A stretch of DNA of 64,000 nucleotides, from the NCBI GenBank assembly GCA_963847945.1, contig CAWKBX010000009.1:124001-188000 (forward strand), given 5' to 3'. The translations under genes and the position numbers were made by a program. The stretch is from JANMJD01 sp963847945. Lineage in GTDB: Bacteria; Actinomycetota; Acidimicrobiia; Acidimicrobiales; Ilumatobacteraceae. How positions within the stretch are numbered: position 1 is the stretch's first letter; each line of letters opens with the position of its first letter. Under the pieces are notes generated by a model. That model saw only the letters and a program-made list of their open reading frames with translations. It was not told the origin of the DNA and made no database searches. Positions 16,767 to 25,629 of the stretch are shown here, piece after piece.

Positions 16767-18698
16767 ATGACACGAATCAAACGAATCCTCGTCGGAAAAC
16801 CCATCCCCAGTACCGACGAACACCACCAGCGGCTGAGCAAAAAGATCGCCCTCCCGGTCTTCGCCTCCGACGCCGTCTCGTCCACCGCCTACGCCACCGA
16901 CGAGATCGTCGCCGTGCTGTTGTTGCAGGCATACATCGGCCAGCGGGCGTTCGGCCCGCTGATCCCGATCGCCATCATCGTCTGTGTGTTGATGGTGATC
17001 GTGGTCACCTCGTATCGCCAGACCATCCACGCGTACCCCTCGGGGGGCGGCGCCTACATCGTCAGCCGCGAGAACCTCGGCAAGATCCCCTCGCTCGTCG
17101 CCGGCGCATCGCTGCTGGTCGACTACATCCTGACGGTGTCGGTGAGCGTCGCCGGCGGTGTACTCGCCATCCGCACGGCTACCGGACTCGACAAGTCGTG
17201 GGCCGTGCCGCTGTGTTTGGCCTGCGTGTTTGTGATGACGGTGATGAACCTGCGCGGCGTGAAGGAGTCGGGAGCGGCGTTCGCCGGGCCGACGTATTTC
17301 TACATCGCCATGCTGTTCCTCCTCATCGGTACCGGCCTGTGGCGCATCTTCGTGCAGCACATCGGGCCGATCCCCACCTCGCTGCTCAGCAAGGAAGCCA
17401 GCGAGTTCTCGTCGCTCGGCAAGAACCTCGGGCTGTACATGCTGCTGCGCGCCTTCTCGTCGGGCGCGGTCGCCCTCTCGGGAGTCGAGGCGATCTCGAA
17501 CGGTGTACCGGCGTTCGAGAAGCCGGAATCGAAGAATGCCTCGACCACATTGATGTGGATGGGCGCCATTCTCGGGAGCGGCTTCCTCGGCATCTCGGTG
17601 GTCGCCGCCCACCTCAAGCCGTTCCGCGGTGAGCACGACGGCAACGGCCTCGGGCTGATGGCGGAGTATCTCTACAACGGCAAAGGCGTGCTGTTCTGGA
17701 TGACGATGATCGCCACCTTCCTGATCCTGATCCTCGCCGCCAACACCGCCTATGCCGACTTCCCCCGGCTGGCCTCGATCATCGCCAAGGACGGCTTCCT
17801 GCCCCGCCAGTTCTTCAACAAGGGTGCCCGCCTGGTCTTCTCGAACGGCGTCGTGTTCCTGGCCGTGATCGCCAGCGTGCTGATCGTCATCTTCAAGGGC
17901 GACATCTCCAAGCTGATCCCCCTCTACGCGTTCGGGGTGTTCACCGGCTTCACGCTCAGCCAGACCGGCATGGTCGTCCATCACCGCCGTCATCGTGAGG
18001 GTCGCTGGCAGCTCGCCGCCGCGATCAATGCCATCGGGGCGTTCTCGACCGGCCTGATCGCCTGCATCGTGGTCTACTCGAAGTTCGTCGAGGGTGCCTG
18101 GGTTCCGGCCGCACTGATCCCGCTGATGGTCGCCGGGTTCGTCGCCATCGGCAAGCACTATTCGATGGGACGCAAGGCAATGGCGATCGAGCCGGGCTAC
18201 CGGGCCCCACGCGAATCGCACACGATGGTCGTGCTCGTCGGAGCGGTCAACAAGGGCGTGCTCCACACGCTGCAGTACGCCAAGTCACTGAACCCCGATC
18301 GCATCGTGGCGGTCACCGTGATCAGCAATCCTGAAGACGAGGCACGCATCCGCCAACAGTGGGAGGAGTTCGACATCGGGATCGATCTCGATCTCGTCGA
18401 GTCGCCCTATCGCGAGTTGACCAAGCCGATTCTCGACTTCATCGACAACCTCGACGAGCAGTATCAGGGCGACATCATCACCGTCGTCATTCCCGAGTTC
18501 GTCACCTCGTGGCGCACGCAGTGGCTGCACAACGGCACCGCATTCGCCCTCAAGGCCCGGCTGCTCTACCGCCCGCATACGGCGGTGGTGTCGATTCCGA
18601 TCCATATCGGGGCCGAGGAAGATGACGCGGTGTTCGAACCCACGTTGGTGGCGACAGACGCCCCAAGCGTCGACGAGGGCGAGCTCGTCCAGCTGTAG
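16767..18698 (+). CDS. KimA-like potassium permease (APC superfamily)
   Basis: Cytoplasmic-membrane permease of 643 residues, the length of the KimA (YdaO) group, which are K+/H+ symporters often mislabelled as amino-acid permeases. Twelve hydrophobic segments span about 30-470, beginning SKKIALPVFASDAVSSTAYATDE, with YPSGGGAYIVSRENLG in the next helices. A soluble C-terminal domain from about 490 (HTMVVLVGAVNKGVLHTLQYA) resembles a universal-stress-protein fold, the part that senses c-di-AMP in KimA. The ATG at 16767 follows GGAAC. A KdpD/KdpE-like pair and a matching direct-repeat box upstream support potassium-dependent control. Amino-acid transport cannot be excluded from sequence alone. 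Confidence 0.82.
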   Translation: MTRIKRILVGKPIPSTDEHHQRLSKKIALPVFASDAVSSTAYATDEIVAVLLLQAYIGQRAFGPLIPIAIIVCVLMVIVVTSYRQTIHAYPSGGGAYIVSRENLGKIPSLVAGASLLVDYILTVSVSVAGGVLAIRTATGLDKSWAVPLCLACVFVMTVMNLRGVKESGAAFAGPTYFYIAMLFLLIGTGLWRIFVQHIGPIPTSLLSKEASEFSSLGKNLGLYMLLRAFSSGAVALSGVEAISNGVPAFEKPESKNASTTLMWMGAILGSGFLGISVVAAHLKPFRGEHDGNGLGLMAEYLYNGKGVLFWMTMIATFLILILAANTAYADFPRLASIIAKDGFLPRQFFNKGARLVFSNGVVFLAVIASVLIVIFKGDISKLIPLYAFGVFTGFTLSQTGMVVHHRRHREGRWQLAAAINAIGAFSTGLIACIVVYSKFVEGAWVPAALIPLMVAGFVAIGKHYSMGRKAMAIEPGYRAPRESHTMVVLVGAVNKGVLHTLQYAKSLNPDRIVAVTVISNPEDEARIRQQWEEFDIGIDLDLVESPYRELTKPILDFIDNLDEQYQGDIITVVIPEFVTSWRTQWLHNGTAFALKARLLYRPHTAVVSIPIHIGAEEDDAVFEPTLVATDAPSVDEGELVQL

Positions 18699-18718
18699 CT
18701 CCTCACCACAACAACGAA

Positions 18719-18757
18719 ATCCCGGCCGCCTCACCCATTCGGGAAGGCGGCCGGGAT
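18719..18757. terminator. Bidirectional terminator between convergent genes
   Basis: A perfect 13-bp stem (18719-18731 with 18745-18757) and a 13-base loop lie between the convergent KimA-like and PEP-utiliser genes. Short T tracts follow on both sides, so it can end transcription from either direction. Confidence 0.85.
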
Positions 18758-18780
18758 CGTTTGAACGAGGTACCGACGGG

Positions 18781-20439
18781 TTACAGCTCGCGGCCGTCGA
18801 GGTAGACCTGACCGCTGGTTCCGTCGACGGTGATGATCTGGCCGGTCTGAATGCGGCTCGTACCATCGACCGAGCCGACCACGGCGGGGATGGCGAACTC
18901 GCGGGCCACGATCGCGCAGTGGCTCATCACACCGCCGACGTCGGAAACGACCGCCCCGGCGATCATGAACATCGGCACCCACGGCGGCAACGTCATCTCG
19001 CAGACCATGATCTCGCCGTCTTCCAGATCACCGGCCTCGTTGAGCGACTTCACCACGCGAGCCACACCGCGATAGATGCCGGGCGAACCGCCGACACCGT
19101 CGATGACAAGTGGGTCCACGTGCTCGGGCGGCGGCTTGACCCCGAGGAGCCGGGTGAGTACGGCGTCCATAAACGGGTCTGGCGGACCCGGCGGCAGCTC
19201 CGGCGGGGTGCCGAGCGCCCCGGGTGGCGAAGCCTGCGCGCAGGCGTTCCATTCGGCCCGACGGGCGGCTACCAACGACCGGCGGTCGCCCCCGTTGGCC
19301 AGCGCGTCCTTCACCTCATCGGCGTGAAGGAAGAACAGATCCTCACGAGCGTCGAAACAACCCTTGGCAACCAGGCGTTCGCCGACCGCCAGCGTGAAAC
19401 GGCGGAACAGCACGACACCGAGTTGGTCGATGTAGAAGGCGTGGTCCTCAGTGATCGGGTAGCTGAACTCCGCGGCCTCGTACAACTCGTCGAACTTGGC
19501 CAGCTTGGCCGGGTCGCCGGCCATCTTGGCGCGGGCCGCCCCGTACAACTCCTCGCGGAGCTTGACCCCGCGCTGGTAGTTGACCTCGGGGTCTTCCGTG
19601 TCGGGCATTGCCATGAACATGCCGAGGTTGCCCAATGGAATCGATGGGTCCTCGCGCCACGGCACATCGGCGAGGTCGTAGACCGCGTCGGAACGCCAGC
19701 CGTACTCATGGAGGAACTTGTTGAGCTCGGCGAGGAATGCCCGGCCAACCTCGGACTCACCGAGCTTGACGACCAGGTCGCGAGGCTCGTAGGTGTCGAA
19801 CAGCGCCTTGATTTCCGGGGTGTTCTTCGCCGTGCGCGACAGCTCCCAGATCCCACGGCTGGCATCGACGGAACGGGTGTGGTGGCCCTGCAACACCTGA
19901 TACGACTCGGTCGGGTCGGTGTTGCCGACTTCGGCGTCGTACATATCGCAGAACGCTGCGCCCGAGATGAGCACGAAGTTGATGTGACCGTGGATATACC
20001 ACATCCGCCGCATCCACTCGGTCATCTCGTCGAGCTTGGCGAGCAACTCGGCGTCACTCATCCCCGAGTAGTCAGCGTCCTTCTCGGCATAGTTACGAGC
20101 GACGATCTCGGGCTTCCACTCCTCGTTCCAGCGCTTGCCGACGATCGGCACCTTGGCGGCCAACGTGTCGCTGTAGCGACTCAACCGATCGGCGATCACA
20201 TCGCCGTCGGGCACCGGATGGAAAGCCATGTAGAAGTAGTGGTTGATCGCCCGCGACGATGCCATCAACGGGCAGTCGTATTCCGCCTGCGCGGCGCTGA
20301 AGCCCTCGCTCAGCGTCGTCATGATCAGGTCTTGGGAGAGGGGATGCAGCGGCCGTGGCGCATGCATCTTGTCGAAGGCCCAGAAACCCTCGATCTCATC
20401 GGGACCCGGAAAGGTCACCTGATCGACCGTGTCAGTCAT
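18781..20439 (-). CDS. PEP-utilising (phosphohistidine swivel) enzyme, copy 1
   Basis: Soluble protein of 552 residues. Its last ~85 residues are a PEP-utiliser mobile domain with the phosphohistidine motif GGVMSHCAIVAREFAIPAV (His507). The first ~450 residues are a long helical region (for example MRRMWYIHGHINFV) like the central part of rifampicin phosphotransferase or the large subunit of phenylphosphate synthase. There is no ATP-grasp (PPDK N-terminal) domain here or in the neighbourhood, so the donor that phosphorylates His507 is unknown. AAGGGGT precedes the ATG. A tandem second copy lies directly upstream and a MetE-like enzyme before that. A role in phosphorylating a phenolic or similar substrate before further attack is inference. 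Confidence 0.82.
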   Translation of the reverse strand: MTDTVDQVTFPGPDEIEGFWAFDKMHAPRPLHPLSQDLIMTTLSEGFSAAQAEYDCPLMASSRAINHYFYMAFHPVPDGDVIADRLSRYSDTLAAKVPIVGKRWNEEWKPEIVARNYAEKDADYSGMSDAELLAKLDEMTEWMRRMWYIHGHINFVLISGAAFCDMYDAEVGNTDPTESYQVLQGHHTRSVDASRGIWELSRTAKNTPEIKALFDTYEPRDLVVKLGESEVGRAFLAELNKFLHEYGWRSDAVYDLADVPWREDPSIPLGNLGMFMAMPDTEDPEVNYQRGVKLREELYGAARAKMAGDPAKLAKFDELYEAAEFSYPITEDHAFYIDQLGVVLFRRFTLAVGERLVAKGCFDAREDLFFLHADEVKDALANGGDRRSLVAARRAEWNACAQASPPGALGTPPELPPGPPDPFMDAVLTRLLGVKPPPEHVDPLVIDGVGGSPGIYRGVARVVKSLNEAGDLEDGEIMVCEMTLPPWVPMFMIAGAVVSDVGGVMSHCAIVAREFAIPAVVGSVDGTSRIQTGQIITVDGTSGQVYLDGREL

Positions 20440-20554
20440 GTCGAAACCCCTTGTACATGTGTCGGTACGGCCCCCACGGCGCTACCCGACGGGAACACTA
20501 ATCTCCGCGACGGGCCGTGCCGACTCGGGGGCTGACGCCCACCGCAAATGACAA

Positions 20555-20586
20555 CTGCCGGGCACCCCGTTGGGGGTACCCGGCAG
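20555..20586 (-). terminator. Stem-loop terminator after PEP-utiliser copy 2
   Basis: CTGCCGGG pairs with CCCGGCAG and the inner ACCCC with GGGGT, giving a 13-bp stem with one mismatch and a four-base loop. It lies between the stop of copy 2 and the ATG of copy 1, and TTGTCATTTG follows on the minus strand. The two copies may therefore be transcribed separately. Confidence 0.7.
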
Positions 20587-20607
20587 CTTCGGTCGGAGAA
20601 CCAATGT

Positions 20608-22272
20608 TTACAGCTCGCGACCGTCGAGGTAGACCATGCCGTTGGTGCCGTCGACCGTGATGATCTGGCCGGTCTTGATGCGGGTCGTGCCGTCGACCGA
20701 GCCGACGACCGCCGGGATGGCGAACTCGCGGGCGACGATCGCGCAGTGGCTCATCACGCCACCGACGTCGGAGATCACCGCGCCGGCGATCGAGAACATC
20801 GGCACCCACGGCGGCAAGGTCATTTCGCACACCATGATCTCGCCGTCTTCCAAGTCGCCGGCCTCGTTCAGCGACTTCACCACACGAGCCGACGCCGCGA
20901 TAGATGCCGGGCGAGCCGCCGACACCGTCGATGATCAGCGGGTCGACGTTCTCGGGCGGCGGCTTGACGCCCGAGCAGGCGGGTGACGAGAGCGTCCATG
21001 AACGGGTCCGGCGGGCCGGGCGGCAGCTCGGGCATCGTGCCGAGCGCCCCCGGCGGGGTGACCTGGGCGCACGCGTTCCATTCATTTCGACGGGCCGTCA
21101 CCGTGGCGCGGTAGTCGCCGCCGTTGGCCAACGCATCGTGGACCTCTTCGGCCCGCAGGAAGAACAGGTCTTCGCGCTTGTCGAAGCAGCCCTTGGCGGC
21201 CAACCGCTCGCCGACCACGAGGGTGAAGCGGCGGAACAGCACCACACCGAGTTGGTCGATGTAGAAGGCGTGGTCCTCGGTGATCGGGTAGCTGAACTGG
21301 GCGGCCTCGTAGAGCTCGTCGAACTTGGCGAGCTTGGCCGGGTCGGCACCGATCTTGGCTCGCGCCGTGGCGTACAGCTCCTCGCGCAGCTTGACGCCAC
21401 GCTCGTAGTTGACTTCGGGGTCTTCCGAATCGGGCAGCGCCATGAACATGCCGATGTTGCCGAGCGGGATCGCCGGGTCTTCGCGCCACGGAACGTCGGC
21501 GAGGTCGTAGACGGCGTCGGACCGCCAACCGAACTCGTAGAGGAACGCGTCGAGCTCGGCCAGGAACGCCCGACCCACTTCGGACTCGCCGAGCTTGCCG
21601 ACCAGGTCACTGGGCTCGTAGGTGTCGAACAACGCCTTGATTTCGGGGGTGTTCTTGGCGGTGCGGGACAGCGTCCCAGATGCCGCGGCTGGCATCGACG
21701 GAGCGGGTGTGGTGACCCTGGAGCACCTGATACGACTCGGTCGGATCGGCCTGGCCCATCTCCGCGTCGTACATGTCGCAGAACGCTGCGCCCGACAACA
21801 AGCACGAAGTTGATGTGGCCGTGGATGTACCACATGCGCCGCATCCAGTCGGTCATCTCGGCGAGCTTGGCGAGCAGTTCTGCGTCGTTCATAGCCGAGT
21901 AGTCGGCATCGCTTCTCGGCAAGGTTGCGCGGCCATGATCTCGGGCTTCCACTCGTTCTTCCAACGGATGCCGACGCCCGGCACCTTGGCGGCCAGGGTG
22001 TCGTGGTAGCGGGTCATCCTGTCGGCGATCACATCACCGTCGGGCACCGGGTGGAACGCCATGTAGAAGTAGTTGTTGACCGCCTTCGATGACGCCATGA
22101 TCGGGCAGTCGTACTCGGCCTGAGCGGCGGTGAAGCCGTCGCTGAGCGTCGTCATGATCAGGTCTTGCGACAGCGGATGCAACGGCCGCGGCGCGTGCAT
22201 CTTGTCGAACGCCCAGAAGCCCTCGATCTCATCGGGACCCGGAAAGGTCACCTCGTCAACCGTGTCAGTCAT
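20608..22272 (-). pseudogene. PEP-utilising (phosphohistidine swivel) enzyme, copy 2, frameshifted
   Basis: Tandem paralogue of the gene at 18781-20439; most residues are identical by eye, including the His motif GGVMSHCAIVAREF and the N-terminus MTDTVDEVTFPGPDEIEGFW. Aligning the two DNA copies shows six single-base insertions here, near 20891, 20969, 21672, 21797, 21911 and 21928. The gene spans 1665 bases against 1659 for copy 1, exactly six more, so removing them gives the same 552 codons. None of the six is a simple homopolymer extension. The protein-level conservation argues for sequencing error or very recent damage rather than old decay. The ATG at 22272 follows GGGGGT. Confidence 0.85.
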
Positions 22273-22292
22273 TGCAAACCCCCGTGATTGGA

Positions 22293-22320
22293 GGCGGTGC
22301 GACTCCCGGGCCGCACCGCC
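22293..22320 (-). terminator. Stem-loop between the MetE-like gene and PEP-utiliser copy 2
   Basis: A perfect nine-base stem (GGCGGTGCG with CGCACCGCC, 22293-22301 and 22312-22320) closes a ten-base loop, 22 bases after the MetE-like stop. No T tract follows on the minus strand, so it may attenuate rather than end transcription into the PEP-utiliser gene. Confidence 0.5.
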
Positions 22321-22342
22321 AATAGATGGATGAAACTGTGGG

Positions 22343-23497
22343 TCAGCCCCAGAGCTGCTCAGTGGCGATACGGGCACCCTCGGCGAGTGCCGCAAACTTA
22401 GGCCACACGACGGTCGGATGCACCTCGGGTGCGTAGCTGGCCCGCGACGAGAAGCCGCAATCGGCGCCGGCGATGACATTTTCCTTGCCGACGAGCGAGG
22501 CGTAGTTGCAGATGTATTCGGCGATCAGCTTGGGATGCTCGACGTAGTTGTTGGCATGGCCGAGCAGGCCCGGAATGAGGATCTTGCCCTCGGGCACGCC
22601 GACTTCGCCGGCCTGACGCCACTCATGCATGTGGCGGGGGTTCATCGCCTCGAACGAGTATGCCCCCGCATTGATCGTGAAGGTGAACTTCAAGGCGTCC
22701 TTCAACTCGATGTCGGTGAGCCGCGGGCCGTGGTTGAGGCCGTAACACGTGTGGTGGCGGATTCGATCTTCCGGAATGCCGCGCAGCGCGTGGTTGAGCG
22801 CGTTGACATGGATGGTCGCCTCACGCACCCGATCCTCGGGGGCGACGGCCGGGTTGCCGAGCGTGTCGATCAGCCACGGGTCGTCGACCTGCAAGATGAG
22901 CCCAGCATCGACGATGCCGAGGTACTCCTCGCGCATCGCCTCGGCGACCGCAAACAGGTACTCCTCGTCGTCCTTGTAGTACGTGTTGCGACCGAAGCCC
23001 GACGGGCCCGCCGACGGCATGAACGCGTCGAGGACGTCCTGACCCTCACACGCGGCCTTCAGGTTGGCGATGTCGGTGGCGAGCAGGTCCTGGCCGATGT
23101 AGCTGATCGGGCCAGTGCACATGATCCGGCGCAGCGGGCTGACGGCCGACGAGTACTTCTTCATGTAGCCCTCGTAGTACTCGGGGAACATGTCGACCTC
23201 GGCCTGCCACGTGGGGGCCATCCGCGATGGGGCATCATCGAGCTCATAGCCGCCGAGACGGTCCTTGACGTACCCGAGGAAGCTGACCTTGCTCATCTCG
23301 CCGTCGGCGACCACATCGATGCCGTTCTCGACCTGCTTGGCGACCAAATCGGCCACGGCCTTGGCAATCTCGGCGTCGAGGGCGGCGGCATCGTACGGAC
23401 GGAAGTTCTCGCGCTCCTTGAGGATGTCGAGGAGGGCCACCGGGCGCCCAAGGCTGCCCACGTGGGTCGTGATGATCCGATCAGTGCTTGTCTGCAT
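22343..23497 (-). CDS. MetE-like (cobalamin-independent methionine synthase II family) zinc enzyme
   Basis: Zinc-dependent thiol alkyltransferase fold of 384 residues, corresponding to the C-terminal catalytic half of MetE only. The metal ligands are visible as His249-x-Cys251 (HTCYG) and Cys347 (AGADCGFSSR). TTHVGSLGRP at the start and VADGEMSK near 64 are family hallmarks. Stand-alone proteins like this act in roles other than ordinary methionine synthesis; epoxyalkane:coenzyme M transferase is one known example. The ATG at 23497 has a -10-like TACTGT seven bases upstream and a perfect palindrome beside it. It precedes the tandem PEP-utiliser genes and is divergent from the RraA-like gene, suggesting a shared pathway. 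A paralogue lies at 44234-45454. Confidence 0.85.
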   Translation of the reverse strand: MQTSTDRIITTHVGSLGRPVALLDILKERENFRPYDAAALDAEIAKAVADLVAKQVENGIDVVADGEMSKVSFLGYVKDRLGGYELDDAPSRMAPTWQAEVDMFPEYYEGYMKKYSSAVSPLRRIMCTGPISYIGQDLLATDIANLKAACEGQDVLDAFMPSAGPSGFGRNTYYKDDEEYLFAVAEAMREEYLGIVDAGLILQVDDPWLIDTLGNPAVAPEDRVREATIHVNALNHALRGIPEDRIRHHTCYGLNHGPRLTDIELKDALKFTFTINAGAYSFEAMNPRHMHEWRQAGEVGVPEGKILIPGLLGHANNYVEHPKLIAEYICNYASLVGKENVIAGADCGFSSRASYAPEVHPTVVWPKFAALAEGARIATEQLWG

Positions 23498-23504
23498 GGG
23501 CGCG

Positions 23505-23522
23505 ACAGTAGGCGAATTCGCC
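23505..23522 (-). promoter_or_regulatory. Promoter with abutting 12-bp palindrome (candidate repressor site)
   Basis: TACTGT (23505-23510 on the minus strand) ends seven bases before the MetE-like ATG. Directly upstream, in the -35/-10 spacer, lies the perfect palindrome GGCGAATTCGCC (23511-23522). A regulator bound there would block RNA polymerase. The region also serves the divergent RraA-like gene. Confidence 0.5.
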
Positions 23523-23617
23523 CATCCACCCCGCAAAGGCGTTCCCCCGTGGCGAACGTCACATGCAACCGATCGCGGCTTGGGACTGCGAGGGGTCGGG
23601 CGTGCTTGACTAGGGCG

Positions 23618-24371
23618 ATGTCTGACGCCGAGCATCCGCGACCGGTCGTCCTTACCGATGAGCTGAAGGCGCAGCTCAACTCGGTGTCGACGGCGACTTT
23701 GACCAGCCTGTTGCAGCGCAAGGGCATCCGTTCCACCTTTCTCACCGGGCTGAAGCCGATCAAAGGCGGCCAGCGGATGTTGGGCTACGCCCACACCCTG
23801 CGGTACGTGCCGCTACGCGAAGACGTCAATCCGGCACTGATGGCTCCGGCGGTCAGAACGCCCAGCGGCGGGCGATCGAGTCGATGCAGCCCGACGAGGT
23901 GCTGATCATGGAGGCCGGCATGAGCCCGGGGCGGGCACGTTCGGCGACATCTTCGCCCTTCGCTCGTTGCGGTCTGGGCGCCACCGGGATCATCACCGAC
24001 GGGGCCGTGCGCGACACCCCGGCGGTCGCCGAGATGGACATCCCGGTGTACCACTTCGCCTCCCACGCGGCGACGTTCGGCCGGCTGCACATGCCGCTCG
24101 ACCATCAAATCCCGATCTCGTGCGCGGGCGTGACCGTGATTCCCGGGCGACATCATCGTCGGCGACGGCGAGGGTGCGGTCGTCATCCCGCCCGCCCTGG
24201 TCGTCGAGATCGCCGCCGGCCGCGGTGGTCATGGAAGTCGAGGAGCTATGGGCGCTCGAGCGGGTCGACGCGGGCGAGAGCACCGTCGGCGTGTTCCCGA
24301 TCTCCAAGGATCGCCGTCCCGAGTACGAAGCGTGGCTTGCCGCCCGCCAAGCCGCAGAAGGGAAGTCCTGA
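23618..24371 (+). pseudogene. RraA-like aldolase/decarboxylase family protein, frameshifted
   Basis: The reading frames, joined in order, spell a complete RraA/dimethylmenaquinone-methyltransferase-like protein. This family includes 4-hydroxy-4-methyl-2-oxoglutarate aldolases that cleave ring-fission products to pyruvate. Recognisable pieces are VSTATLTSLLQRKGIRSTF, then GATGIITDGAVRDTPAV with the catalytic Gly-Asp-Arg region, then CAGVTVIPGDIIVGDGEGAVVIP. Frame changes fall near 23849, 23914, 23978, 24142 and 24219 and include both missing and extra bases. The ATG at 23618 has no clear ribosome site. The RidA-like gene starts two bases after this stop, so the three genes to 25539 look like one operon. 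Confidence 0.7.
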
Positions 24372-24372
24372 G

Positions 24373-24757
24373 ATGGCCCGTCAATCGATCGAGGTCGAGA
24401 GCTTCAAGCACGTCAACCCGATTCCCTCGGCGTCACGAGATCGGCCCGCTGCTGGTCTCGTCGGTGATCGCCGGGCGTCAGCCTCCCGGAGAGCCGCGCC
24501 CCGACCACCCCCGAGGAGCAGTACGCCTACTGCTTCCACCACATCGGCGAGATGCTCGCCGCTGCCGGCGGCGGCTGGCGAACACGTCGCCCGGATCACG
24601 TTCTACGTGCCCGACCTGTCGTACCGCGACGCCTGCAACCCGATCTGGATCTCAGCATTTCCCCGATCCGGCGTCACGCCCGGCCCGCCACACCCAGATC
24701 TCTACGGGCGGTCATTCGATGATCACCTGCGAGTTCATCGCCTACATCGAATCCTGA
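24373..24757 (+). pseudogene. RidA/YjgF-family protein, frameshifted
   Basis: Joined frames give a RidA-like protein of about 125 residues. MARQSIEVESFKHVNPIPSA is followed by IGPLLVSSVIAGR, TPEEQYAYCFHHIGEMLAAAG, HVARITFYVPDL and a short end MITCEFIAYIES. RidA proteins hydrolyse reactive enamine/imine intermediates, and several act in catabolic clusters on ring-cleavage intermediates. Frame breaks lie near 24431, 24500, 24579 and 24660. Its position between an RraA-like and an HpcH-like gene supports a role in a ring-cleavage pathway, which is inference. Confidence 0.65.
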
Positions 24758-24772
24758 TCGGCGGCGAGCACC

Positions 24773-25539
24773 ATGGCCATCCAGTCCCTGCGCCCCAAGT
24801 GGGCGGCCGGTGAGACCACGATCGGGGCGTGGCTGACCTATCGCGAGCCGCTGCTTGCCGAGATCGCCGCCACTTCGGGCTACGACTACGTGTGCATCGA
24901 CATGCAGCACGGCCTGCAAGACATCGACATGACGACGAACATGTTGTTCGCCGTCGCCCGCACCCCGGCGGTAGCGATGGTGCGGGTGCCGTGGAACGAG
25001 CCGGGCATCATCGGCCGGGCGCTCGACGCGGGTGCGTTGGCGATCGTCATCCCGATGGTCAACTCGGCCGAGGAGGCCGAACGAGCCGTTGCCGCGTGCC
25101 GTTACGCGCCCGACGGGATGCGCAGCTTCGGGCCGTCGATTCCCAACAATCGCTACGGGCCTACCTATCCGAGTGAGGCCAACGGCGTCGTTGCCTGCAT
25201 CCCGATGATCGAGACCCGCGAGGCCGTCGAGCGGGTCGACGAGATCGTCTCGGTGCCCGGCGTCGACGCGGTGTACATCGGCCCAGCCGACCTGTCGATC
25301 TCGCTCGGCCTGCCCCCGGGATGGACCACGACGGCGGCCCGTTCGAGGAAGCCCTGCTCGCGGTAGTCGCCTCGTGCAACAAGTACGGCGTCACCCCCGG
25401 CATCCACGCCAACCCCTCGATCGCCGCCAAGCGCTACAACCAGGGCTTCCGGATGATCACCGTCGGCTACGAGATTTTCGCCGCCCAGACGGCCCTCCGC
25501 AACGACGGCAAGATCGCCCGCGCCAACATCGCCGGCTGA
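24773..25539 (+). pseudogene. HpcH/HpaI-family aldolase, single frameshift
   Basis: Class II pyruvate-dependent aldolase of the HpcH/HpaI family, which cleaves 4-hydroxy-2-oxo acids to pyruvate and an aldehyde. Residues up to the break include YDYVCIDMQHG, ALAIVIPMVNSAEEAERAV, SFGPSIPN and GPADLSISLGLPPG. After a missing base (or two extra) near 25320 the second frame continues HANPSIAAKRYNQGFRMITVGYE. All parts of the barrel are present, about 255 residues in total. The ATG at 24773 lies 15 bases after the RidA-like stop with GGCGAG upstream. It is the last gene of the RraA-RidA-HpcH group. Confidence 0.8.
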
Positions 25540-25580
25540 CCGGACGACCCGGCTGACCGGACTGACTTGGCTGACCGGAC
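25534..25580 (+). repeat. Three copies of a 12-bp repeat starting at a stop codon
   Basis: GGCTGACCGGAC occurs at 25534, 25551 and 25569 (periods 17 and 18). The first copy contains the TGA stop of the aldolase gene (25537-25539). The core resembles the 14-bp repeat around the stop at 3160. Confidence 0.8.
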
Positions 25581-25629
25581 GATCGGGGCGCGATATTCGT
25601 CACGGGCGACGCCAGGCGCGCCCAGATCC

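Noticed and set aside
16668..18266. A 532-codon open frame on the - strand
   Set aside because: It is a reverse shadow of the KimA-like gene with Glu/His/Asp-rich noise sequence.
18622..20535. A 637-codon open frame on the + strand
   Set aside because: It is opposite the swivel gene, has low-complexity His/Arg/Asp-rich sequence and no recognisable domain; it is a shadow of G+C-rich coding DNA.
20608..22272. Programmed frameshifting as explanation for the broken frames
   Set aside because: Six separate shifts in one gene, without slippery sites or structures, make a programmed mechanism implausible.
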